A stretch of DNA of 64,000 bases from CAYFXE01 sp964347035 (lineage in GTDB: Bacteria > Acidobacteriota > Aminicenantia > Aminicenantales > Aminicenantaceae), in assembly GCA_964347035.1 (NCBI GenBank), contig CAYFXE010000014.1:3660-67659 (forward strand), in the 5' to 3' direction. Shown one piece after another: positions 9,508 through 17,054 of this stretch. Position 1 is the first letter of the stretch; the number at the start of each line of letters is the position of its first letter. Under the pieces are notes generated by a model. That model made no database searches and had not been told where the DNA came from. It saw nothing but the letters and a program-made list of their open reading frames with translations. The position numbers were made by a program, and so were the translations under genes.

Positions 9508-9603
9508 CTGAGCTGGGGTCAGGCCTTATCCCAAGGTTTTGTACTCGGGTAATGGTAGAGACAAGGCGCTTCTGGACGACAAGGCCTGACCCCAGCAGCA
9601 GCC
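9508..9603 (-). repeat. 96-bp palindromic element, copy 1
   Basis: The ends form a perfect 16-bp inverted repeat (GCTGGGGTCAGGCCTT at 9512-9527 and its complement at 9581-9596). The whole 96 bp matches copy 2 at 35232-35327 in the opposite orientation, with about 12 differences by hand alignment. It lies between lpxC and larB, in no gene. Ends of this GGGGTCAG type are typical of REP-like or MITE-like elements moved in trans. Confidence 0.8.
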
Positions 9604-9662
9604 GGAAACAAAGATGCTTACGCCTGTCCCTTTTTTCTTGAACTAGGATTAACGAATGACTT

Positions 9663-10424
9663 ATGATAGACTTTAAAAAAATGAAAGCCAGACTGAAGGA
9701 TATTATCAAAAAGGTCTACGAGAAAAAAATTTCACCGGAGGAGGCCCTTAAGCTCCTCAAGGACTATCCCTATAAGGATCTCGATTTTGCTAAGATCGAT
9801 CATCATCGAGAACTGAGACGGGGATTCCCCGAGATCGTTTACGGACAGGGAAAAACAAAGGAACAAATCGCCAAGATTGCCGAAGAGATCCTTAAAAAAG
9901 GAAGCAACCTCCTCATCACCAAAGTGGAATCCCCTGTCTATGCCGAGATGAAGAAAAAAATACCCAAAATACAATACAATTCCTCAGGAAAAACCATCTT
10001 CCTCAAACAAAAAGTTCCCTCCCCAGGAAAGGGAAAAATCGTGATCATCACCGCGGGAACTTCCGATATTCCAGTAGCTGAAGAAGCTTATGTGACCTGT
10101 GACGTTTTGGGTAACGAGGTCGAAAAAATCTACGATGTCGGCGTGGCCGGAATTCACCGCCTGTTCGGAGAGTATGACAGGTTCTCGAGTGCCAGGGTTA
10201 TTATCGTTATCGCTGGGATGGAAGGCGCACTCCCCAGTGTGGTGGCCGGAATGACTGATATTCCGATAGTCGCCGTCCCCACGAGTATCGGGTATGGAGC
10301 GAGTTTGAACGGCCTGGCGGCTCTCCTCGCCATGCTCAATTCCTGCCCGGGAGGAGTGGCTGTCGTGAATATCGACAACGGATTCGGGGCGGCCTACCTT
10401 GCCAGTTTGATAAATCATCTTTAA
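9663..10424 (+). CDS. larB: LarB-like protein (pyridinium-3,5-dicarboxylate mononucleotide synthase family)
   Basis: A 253-residue protein of the AIR-carboxylase (PurE-like) fold. The C-terminal two thirds carries family segments ITAGTSDIPVAEEAYVTCD, VGVAGIHRLFG, and the glycine-rich end SIGYGASLNGLAALLAMLNSC. LarB carboxylates and hydrolyses nicotinic acid adenine dinucleotide in synthesis of the nickel-pincer nucleotide of lactate racemase-type enzymes. The partner genes larC and larE are not in this window, so here it stands alone, as often happens. The N-terminal 70 residues are the usual helical extension. No clear ribosome site precedes ATG 9663. Confidence 0.85.
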   Translation: MIDFKKMKARLKDIIKKVYEKKISPEEALKLLKDYPYKDLDFAKIDHHRELRRGFPEIVYGQGKTKEQIAKIAEEILKKGSNLLITKVESPVYAEMKKKIPKIQYNSSGKTIFLKQKVPSPGKGKIVIITAGTSDIPVAEEAYVTCDVLGNEVEKIYDVGVAGIHRLFGEYDRFSSARVIIVIAGMEGALPSVVAGMTDIPIVAVPTSIGYGASLNGLAALLAMLNSCPGGVAVVNIDNGFGAAYLASLINHL

Positions 10425-10481
10425 TCCTCGTCTTTCACCAAGGAAATATCATAACACCATAATTTTTAATGACTTAGCCGC

Positions 10482-10510
10482 TTGACAAACAGGGATTTCA
10501 CTCCTATATT
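10482..10510 (+). promoter_or_regulatory. Promoter of dnaG-rpoD
   Basis: TTGACA (10482-10487), a 17-base spacer, then TATATT (10505-10510). The start point would be near 10517, about 30 bases before the dnaG ATG. Near-consensus housekeeping promoter. Confidence 0.7.
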
Positions 10511-10547
10511 TACTAGGTAAATAATCCCACACTCTGGGTCAATAACG

Positions 10548-12332
10548 ATGGAAATCGTCGATCAAGTAAGACAAGTTGCCAACATCATCGATATCGCCTC
10601 GCAATATACCACTTTAAGAAAACGAGGAAAAAGACACGTGGGACTCTGTCCTTTCCACTCTGAAAAGGACCCTTCTTTCACGGTGGACGAGGAGAAGCAG
10701 CTCTTTCATTGTTTTGGCTGCGGGACGGGTGGGGACATCTTTACCTTGGTCATGGAGAAGGAAAACCTCAGTTTTCCAGAAGCCCTCAAGTATCTGGCTC
10801 AAAAGTACAATATTTCTCTTCCTCAAGAGAGACTGGGATCTCCAAAACGCCTCAAAGAAAAAGAAAAATTATTCAAAATAAATCAAATGGCGTTGGCTTT
10901 TTTCAAGAAAAACCTGTTTAACACCCGAGAAGGACAAAAGGCTCTGGCTTACCTTGAAAAGAGGAACATCCCAGAAAACACCATTCAAGAACTCAAGATT
11001 GGTTATGCCCTAAATTCCTGGGATTCACTTCTCTCCTTTTTTCAGGGTAAGGGAATCACACCTCCACTCCTAGAGAAATCTGGACTGGTCATTCCACGAG
11101 AAAAAAAAGAAGGCTATTACGACCGTTTTCGAGGAAGAATCATCTTTCCGATATTTGATGTCAACGGAAAAGTCGTGGCTTTTGGAGGGAGAACAATAGT
11201 TGATGCTGACCCCAAATACTTGAACTCTCCCGATACTCCCGTATATTCCAAAGGAGAGTTACTGTATGGGCTGAACTTTTGTAAAGAGTCCATCCGCGAA
11301 GAAGGGGAAGTCATCCTGGTGGAAGGATACACAGACTTTACTTCCCTGTATGGAAAGGGAATAGCAAATATTGCTGCTTCTTTAGGAACAAGTTTAACTT
11401 CTCATCAGGTTATTCTCGCCAAAAGGTTCGCGCCCAGGATTATCCTGAGTTATGATGCTGATGCGGCCGGAGAGAAGGCAGCGCTCAGAGCTATATCTCT
11501 CTGTTTTGAAAATGAAGTTCAAATTAAAATCATGGATTTACCTCTAAACACAGATCCGGATAACTTTATCAATAAACAGGGTCCTGCGGCATTCAATAAA
11601 CTGGTGGAAACAAGCACGCCTGGCTTAAGATTCTTGGTCGATTATCAGTTAAGAGAAAACAAAGGTGAGACGCCAGAAGAGAAAAGCAAGGTTGCCGGGA
11701 GTGTAATGGAAGAATTAGAGAAGATTCCAAATCATGTGACTCAAAGTGAGTACGTCAAGAAGGCCAGCGAACTTCTCGATATAAATGAAGACGCGTTTCG
11801 GAGAATAGCTCGTCAAAAGCCTGAGGAAGGAAAAAGCTATAAGAAAACGCCTTTCTTCCCGGCGGAAAAGAGGCTTCTTCAGATTCTGTTTGAAGATAAG
11901 CTGATCGCTCCCTATGTCTATTCAGAGATGAAACCTGAAGACGTTGACGGATTGACGGGAGAGCCTTTATTCCAGGCTCTATCTGATACTTTCAAAGAAG
12001 GGAAAGAATTGAAATTTCACGAATTCAAGGAGAAAACAGATCCAACACTCCTAAGCTTTCTCTCTGAAATCCTGCTTGAGACAGGCCAACCCCCCACCCT
12101 GGAGGAAGCCCTGGATTGCCTTTATACCTTGAGAAAGTATTCCCTGGAAACCCGATGCAGAAAACTCCAGACCGAAATAAGAAGACTAGAGAAACAGGGT
12201 GATAAGAAAAAGCCTCTCTCACTCCTGAATCAAATCCAGGAGATTAAAAAACAATTGACCTTCTTATCGGAACAAAACACTCAAGAATTAAGTTATAATA
12301 AAAGGGATAGAGCCACTGTAGATAGGAGTTAA
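10548..12332 (+). CDS. dnaG: DNA primase
   Basis: A 594-residue primase. The CHC2 zinc finger uses Cys34, His37, Cys55 and Cys58 (LCPFH ... FHCFGC). The central catalytic region includes the TOPRIM motif VILVEGYTDF near residues 256-265 and LSYDADAAGEKAALRA further on. The C-terminal part is helical and would bind the replicative helicase. It synthesises RNA primers at the replication fork. The stop codon is 2 bp before the TTG start of rpoD, the classic primase-sigma arrangement of the macromolecular-synthesis operon; rpsU is missing from it here. Confidence 0.96.
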   Translation: MEIVDQVRQVANIIDIASQYTTLRKRGKRHVGLCPFHSEKDPSFTVDEEKQLFHCFGCGTGGDIFTLVMEKENLSFPEALKYLAQKYNISLPQERLGSPKRLKEKEKLFKINQMALAFFKKNLFNTREGQKALAYLEKRNIPENTIQELKIGYALNSWDSLLSFFQGKGITPPLLEKSGLVIPREKKEGYYDRFRGRIIFPIFDVNGKVVAFGGRTIVDADPKYLNSPDTPVYSKGELLYGLNFCKESIREEGEVILVEGYTDFTSLYGKGIANIAASLGTSLTSHQVILAKRFAPRIILSYDADAAGEKAALRAISLCFENEVQIKIMDLPLNTDPDNFINKQGPAAFNKLVETSTPGLRFLVDYQLRENKGETPEEKSKVAGSVMEELEKIPNHVTQSEYVKKASELLDINEDAFRRIARQKPEEGKSYKKTPFFPAEKRLLQILFEDKLIAPYVYSEMKPEDVDGLTGEPLFQALSDTFKEGKELKFHEFKEKTDPTLLSFLSEILLETGQPPTLEEALDCLYTLRKYSLETRCRKLQTEIRRLEKQGDKKKPLSLLNQIQEIKKQLTFLSEQNTQELSYNKRDRATVDRS

Positions 12333-12334
12333 AA

Positions 12335-13957
12335 TTGTCAACGGATGATAAATTCCAAAAAGACGATATCGATGAACTGATCTCCAAAGGAAGGAAACAA
12401 GGGTATCTTCTGTTCGAGGAGATCGATAAGACTTTCCATGATGATTTGAAACAGAATCGAGAATTTAACGATTTTCTAAGCTCCATGGATGAATACGGGA
12501 TCAAGATCCTAGACACCAAACAAAGGAAAATTATCCCCAAGAGAAAAAAGAGTGACCTGGTTTCCCTCGAAGGTTTGGAGCGGACCACTGACCCAGTGAA
12601 GCTCTATTTAAGAGAAATGGGCAATATCTCGCTCCTTACCCGAGAGGGCGAAATCGCCATTGCCCGAGAGATCGAGAGGGGAGAAAAAGCGATCATCAAG
12701 GCACTCTCCAAAACCCGACTCGTCCTCGACGAAGTCTTAGCTCTGGAAGACATCATAAACGAGAATCCAGAAGTCATTCACGATGTGTTTGATCTTAGTG
12801 AAGAAGATGTCAGCGAAGGAAAACTCGAGGAAAAAAGAAAACAGATCGTTGAAAAAATAAAAAAAATAAAGGAGTTGAGTGCTCAACTCGATAAACTCCC
12901 GCATGCAAGAAAATTCATGTTTCAACGGGGACGGTATATCGTGATGATGAGCGGGATCATTATGGGACTCAATATCCGTTATGCCCTTCGTGAAAAAATT
13001 ATCGAAATTCTAAGAGAAAAGCTGAAAACCATCAATGAGCTTGAGGAGATAAAGGAGGAACTCAACCTCTCTCTCAACCGTGTCAAGAAGAAAGAAAGAA
13101 TCCAAGAATTGAAGCAAAGAATCAAAGAAATCAATAAATCACTAGGAACATACCAGAGAGAAATAGGTCTCGATTCTCAAGCTTTGAGGAAAACCCTCAG
13201 AGCCATCACCACTGGAAAAAAGATTAGCGACCAGGCGAAGAAGGAATTGGTGGCAGCCAACCTGAGACTTGTGGTCTCGATTGCCAAAAAATACAGCAAC
13301 CGGGGGCTGCAGTTTCTCGACTTAATCCAAGAAGGCAACATGGGATTGATGAAGGCTGTGGAAAAATTTGAATACCGAAGGGGATATAAGTTTTCAACTT
13401 ATGCTACCTGGTGGATTAGGCAAGCTATAACCAGAGCCATTGCCGATCAAGCCCGAACAATCCGCATTCCTGTGCACATGATAGAGACCATCAATAAACT
13501 CATCCGAGTCTCCAGGAGTCTAGTCCAAGAAATAGGGAGAGAGCCAAGCTGTGAAGAGATCGCCAGAAAAATGGATATGCCCGTCAACAAAGTTAGAAAA
13601 ATCATCAAGATTGCCCAAGAACCCATCTCTCTCGAAACACCGATAGGTGAGGAAGAGGACAGTCATCTGGGAGACTTCATCGAAGACAAGCTTATTCCAT
13701 CTCCCCCTGATACTGTGATTCACATAAACCTGAGAGAGCAGATCGAGGAAGCCCTCAAATCCCTCACAGAGAGAGAGGCCAAAGTTCTCAAGATGAGATT
13801 CGGATTGGGGGACGGGAATGAGCATACCTTGGAAGAAGTGGGCCAACAGTTCAAGGTCACTCGTGAGCGTATCCGACAGATCGAGGCCAAGGCTCTTAGG
13901 AAGCTGAAACATCCCAGCCGCAGCCGGAAACTGAAGTCTTTCACTGATACAGATTAA
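12335..13957 (+). CDS. rpoD: Primary RNA polymerase sigma factor
   Basis: A 540-residue group 1 sigma factor. Region 1.2 is at about 83-115 (DPVKLYLREMGNISLLTREGE), region 2 near 305-375 (FLDLIQEGNMGLMKAVEKFEY, then the -10 reading helix YKFSTYATWWIRQAI), region 3 near 380-450, and region 4.2 ends the protein (HTLEEVGQQFKVTRERIRQIEAKALRKL). A helical non-conserved insert of about 150 residues lies between regions 1.2 and 2. The start is TTG 12335, 2 bp after dnaG, with TAGGAG upstream; no ATG fits. It recognises TTGACA/TATAAT-type promoters, in agreement with those found across this window. Confidence 0.96.
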   Translation: MSTDDKFQKDDIDELISKGRKQGYLLFEEIDKTFHDDLKQNREFNDFLSSMDEYGIKILDTKQRKIIPKRKKSDLVSLEGLERTTDPVKLYLREMGNISLLTREGEIAIAREIERGEKAIIKALSKTRLVLDEVLALEDIINENPEVIHDVFDLSEEDVSEGKLEEKRKQIVEKIKKIKELSAQLDKLPHARKFMFQRGRYIVMMSGIIMGLNIRYALREKIIEILREKLKTINELEEIKEELNLSLNRVKKKERIQELKQRIKEINKSLGTYQREIGLDSQALRKTLRAITTGKKISDQAKKELVAANLRLVVSIAKKYSNRGLQFLDLIQEGNMGLMKAVEKFEYRRGYKFSTYATWWIRQAITRAIADQARTIRIPVHMIETINKLIRVSRSLVQEIGREPSCEEIARKMDMPVNKVRKIIKIAQEPISLETPIGEEEDSHLGDFIEDKLIPSPPDTVIHINLREQIEEALKSLTEREAKVLKMRFGLGDGNEHTLEEVGQQFKVTRERIRQIEAKALRKLKHPSRSRKLKSFTDTD

Positions 13958-14137
13958 TAGAGGGGGACGCTCCCCAAAGGACCACCCTTTTCTCCTCTGT
14001 CTAGTCTTATCACGATATTTTCAAAATCATCTCAGTACTACCCGATGAAATCAGCGATGATTTGCGGTGCGCGTGCACTTTGAGGGACGTCCCAAATTGA
14101 TCAATGATGGCATTTTGAGGTATGTCTCCGATTGCAA

Positions 14138-14166
14138 TTGACTTGAAAATAGAGATTTGTTATAAG
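14138..14166 (+). promoter_or_regulatory. Promoter of the CAT-anticodon tRNA
   Basis: TTGACT (14138-14143), 17-base spacer, TATAAG (14161-14166). The tRNA begins 8 bases after the -10 box, so transcription would start at or just before its first base. Confidence 0.65.
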
Positions 14167-14173
14167 TGATGCA

Positions 14174-14245
14174 GGGCCTATAGCTCAGCGGTAGAGCCAC
14201 CGGCTCATAACCGGCAGGTCCCAGGTTCGAATCCTGGTAGGCCCA
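14174..14245 (+). tRNA. tRNA with CAT anticodon (tRNA-Ile2 or elongator tRNA-Met)
   Basis: A 72-nt cloverleaf: acceptor GGGCCTA/TAGGCCC is perfect, D stem GCTC/GAGC, anticodon loop CTCATAA, T stem CCAGG/CCTGG with loop TTCGAAT, discriminator A. CCA is not encoded. The G1-C72 pair and the absence of three consecutive G-C pairs at the base of the anticodon stem rule out the initiator. The loop context CTCATAA resembles tRNA-Ile2 species whose C34 is changed to lysidine. The lowest anticodon-stem pair is A-C. The choice between Ile2 and Met is not settled. Confidence 0.92.
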
Positions 14246-14266
14246 TTTCTTTGTCGAGGAAAAGAT

Positions 14267-14980
14267 GTGGATATCGATTATGACCTTCTGATTCAACTCC
14301 AGGAGCTTGATGCTGAAATCCAGAAAACCTCCCTTTTCCTTGATGATGTCCCCACCCGACTAAAAGATATCAACAACAAAATCGAACACAGCTCACAAAT
14401 CGTTTCCCTGGCCAAAGAAAAACTCGAACAAAACCAGAAAAAACGTCGAGATTTAGAGGCCGAACTCCAGGATTTAAAATTGAAGATAGCAAAATACAAA
14501 CGTCAGCTCAACGACGTCAAAACCAACCGAGAGTACAGTTCCCTCCTCCATGAAATCGAGGAGGCCCAGAAAAAAATGGACAGCATCGAAGAAGAGATCA
14601 TCGGCGAAATGCTGGCCGCCGACGACATAGAACAAGAGATAAAGGAAGCAACAAAAAAAGCTGATGAGGAGAAGAAGAAACTTTTAAAAGAAAAAGACGC
14701 TCTTCAAAAGGAAGCCATCAAGATGAAGGATCAACAAAAAAAGTTCCTCCACGAAAAAGGTGAACTTCTCCCTAAAATTCCGACCAGCCAACAAAACCTT
14801 TATTCAAAAATATACAACAAAAAAAACGGGATCGCCCTCTCCCCAGTTAGAGAAGAATTCTGTTCATTGTGCCATATGCGGATCAGACCGCAGATGTTGA
14901 TCGAATTGATTGCCAAGAGTGCTTTGATTATCTGCGAAAATTGCGGCCGGATCCTGTATATGTCAAAAAAATCCGATTAA
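14267..14980 (+). CDS. Coiled-coil protein with C4 zinc ribbon
   Basis: A 237-residue protein. Residues about 5-180 form a long, strongly charged coiled coil (KLKIAKYKRQLNDVKTNREY and following helix); the C terminus has two CxxC pairs (CSLCHMR ... CENCGR, about residues 200-228) forming a zinc ribbon of the PF02591 type. Such proteins are widespread and of uncertain function, proposed to bind nucleic acid or to act near transcription and replication. The start is GTG 14267 with GAGGA at 14256-14260. It begins 21 bp after the tRNA and may share its promoter. Confidence 0.85.
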   Translation: MDIDYDLLIQLQELDAEIQKTSLFLDDVPTRLKDINNKIEHSSQIVSLAKEKLEQNQKKRRDLEAELQDLKLKIAKYKRQLNDVKTNREYSSLLHEIEEAQKKMDSIEEEIIGEMLAADDIEQEIKEATKKADEEKKKLLKEKDALQKEAIKMKDQQKKFLHEKGELLPKIPTSQQNLYSKIYNKKNGIALSPVREEFCSLCHMRIRPQMLIELIAKSALIICENCGRILYMSKKSD

Positions 14981-15047
14981 TATCGGGCATCTCAGTCTTT
15001 CCCCGAGGACTTCAGCCTTTAAGAAAAAGGGCTCGGGTTACCCCCCC

Positions 15048-16841
15048 TTATTCCTCTCTGTACAGGGATTCAATCATCCCTTCGTATTTCTGCTCTATAA
15101 TGTTTCTCTTGACCTTCAGAGTAGGAGTGATCTCTCCTTTGTCGATCTCGAAATCCCGATCCAGAAGGGCAATTTTTTTTATTTTTTCGTAAGACGAAAG
15201 GCTGGGTGTGGACCGCTCCACCTCAGACTGCATGAAGTTCATCACCCTCTCATCCTGGACGAGAGCAGCTCTATTCTCGAAGGGAATCTCGTTGAACTTG
15301 GCATACTCTTCTAACTTTTCGAATTCTGGAATGACCAAAGCAGATATAAACTTCTTTTTATCTCCGATGACCACGGCATTCGAGATATAGGGGTTTGTCT
15401 TCAGCAGATTCTCGATCGGCTGAGGAGCCACGTTTTTCCCCCCGGCAGTGACGATGAGATCCTTCTTCCTGTCCGTAATGACTAGGAAGCCATCCTCATC
15501 CAGATGGCCGATATCTCCAGTACAAAACCATCCCTCCTCGAAGGCATCCTTTGTCTCTTCCTCCATCTTGTAGTAACCCTTCATGATGTTGGGCCCTTTG
15601 GTCAATATTTCTCCATCTTCAGCGATTTTCACATCAACTCCGGGGATCGGTTTGCCTACTGTCCCGAATCTCATGTTATCAAAAGTATTGACAGCGATGA
15701 CTGGAGCAGTTTCGGTCAAGCCGTAGCCTTCAAGGACCACCAGGTCCATGGCATAGAAAAATTCAGCGATATCTTTAGACAAAGGAGCCCCACCCGAAAA
15801 AAACATTCTCATCCGGCCGCCCGTCTTCTCGATGATTTTGGCGAAGACGAGCTTGTGGGCTAGATTGTGCTTAAACTGAAGCATCCGGGATACTGACTGA
15901 TTCAGGAGTTTTTTCCGGCTCATCTCTCTACCGGTTTTCACAGCCCAGAAGAAAATCTTTTTCTTCAGGGCTGAGCTGGAAAGGACATTATCCATGACTT
16001 TAGAATAGACCTTTTCAAAAAACCGTGGAACGCTGACCATGATGTGTGGTTTGATTTCGAGAAGGTTATCAGGCACGGTTTCGATGCTTTCTGCATAGCC
16101 GATAGAACATCCTTTAAAGAGATAGGTGAAGGTCACCATCCTCTCGAGAACGTGGGACAGAGGCAGCCAGGAGAGAACATAGTCCTTATCAGAGAAGAAG
16201 ATAATGTCGGCCACTGTTTTTATATTACTCACGAAATTCTGATGGGTCAGCATAACCCCTTTGGGGATCCCTGTTGTTCCTGAGGTATAAATGATGGAGG
16301 CAACGTCATCAGGTTGTATGGAAAGAGCTCCCTTCTCGAAGAGTTCAGGATTCTCTTGATCCAGGCCCTTACCTCTCTCCAAGACTTCATCAAAGGTCAG
16401 CACCCCTTCAGGAGCTTCAGCTGTATACATAATGTAATGGGTAACTTTCGTCAGTTCATCGCGAATAGGCTCGACCTTTTCCCAGAGTGTGGGGTCTGAG
16501 ACGACGACGATCTTGGCATCAGAATTGTCGATGATGTACTTAATCTGTTCGGATACCAGGGACGTGTAGATAGGAACTGTAATTCCTCCTTGAGACAGGC
16601 TGGCGAAATCTGTCATCACCCACTCAGGTCGATTGTCTGAAAGGATTATTATCTTATCTCCCCTCTCGAATCCCAATTCTCTTAAACCCAGAGCTAAGTG
16701 CTTCACCCTATCTCCAAATTCTTGCGTAGAGATGGGAGTATACTGTCCCTCCTTTTTAAAGAGCATCAAATCATCTTTAACGTATGATTTGACGGTATTC
16801 AGGAAAAGTTGACCCAAGGTTTCGACCACTTTACCCTCCAT
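15048..16841 (-). CDS. Long-chain fatty acid--CoA ligase
   Basis: A 597-residue AMP-forming synthetase. The P-loop motif IIYTSGTTGIPKGVMLTH is at residues 183-200, followed by LEGYGLTETAPVIAVN, and the hinge and C-terminal lysine region TDRKKDLIVTAGGKNVAP. It matches the FadD15-like group that activates long-chain fatty acids for lipid synthesis or degradation. It is separated from gyrA by a terminator-like hairpin and converges with the zinc-ribbon gene. The protein is soluble with no signal peptide. Confidence 0.9.
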   Translation of the reverse strand: MEGKVVETLGQLFLNTVKSYVKDDLMLFKKEGQYTPISTQEFGDRVKHLALGLRELGFERGDKIIILSDNRPEWVMTDFASLSQGGITVPIYTSLVSEQIKYIIDNSDAKIVVVSDPTLWEKVEPIRDELTKVTHYIMYTAEAPEGVLTFDEVLERGKGLDQENPELFEKGALSIQPDDVASIIYTSGTTGIPKGVMLTHQNFVSNIKTVADIIFFSDKDYVLSWLPLSHVLERMVTFTYLFKGCSIGYAESIETVPDNLLEIKPHIMVSVPRFFEKVYSKVMDNVLSSSALKKKIFFWAVKTGREMSRKKLLNQSVSRMLQFKHNLAHKLVFAKIIEKTGGRMRMFFSGGAPLSKDIAEFFYAMDLVVLEGYGLTETAPVIAVNTFDNMRFGTVGKPIPGVDVKIAEDGEILTKGPNIMKGYYKMEEETKDAFEEGWFCTGDIGHLDEDGFLVITDRKKDLIVTAGGKNVAPQPIENLLKTNPYISNAVVIGDKKKFISALVIPEFEKLEEYAKFNEIPFENRAALVQDERVMNFMQSEVERSTPSLSSYEKIKKIALLDRDFEIDKGEITPTLKVKRNIIEQKYEGMIESLYREE

Positions 16842-16926
16842 GAAATGAGTTGGGTCAATTTTAAAGAAGTCTACAGGAGCCTGTCAAGTCTTTTAAGAAG
16901 ACGTTCCTCAAAGGAACACAGTTTAA

Positions 16927-16964
16927 AAAAATGTCATTCCCGCCTTCGCAGGAATGACATTTTT
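16927..16964 (-). terminator. REP-type hairpin acting as gyrA terminator
   Basis: A perfect 14-bp stem (AAAAATGTCATTCC at 16927-16940 against 16951-16964) around a 10-base loop. On the minus strand it ends in a run of Ts, as a factor-independent terminator should; it lies about 90 bp past the gyrA stop and before the acyl-CoA ligase gene. The core GTCATTCC ... GGAATGAC is the same REP type as at 23317-23437. Confidence 0.7.
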
Positions 16965-17054
16965 ATGTACTGGGTCGCTGCTAGAACCTGTACCAGCGTA
17001 GCTTGTACTTACTCAAGCAAGAAAAAAGTAGCGGGAATAAAACTAAGAATGTAT

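Noticed and set aside
14051..14296. Minus-strand frame over the CAT tRNA (contains QDSNLGPAGYEPVALPL).
   Set aside because: It is the well-known false translation of a tRNA gene's complement; the tRNA is complete and explains the sequence.
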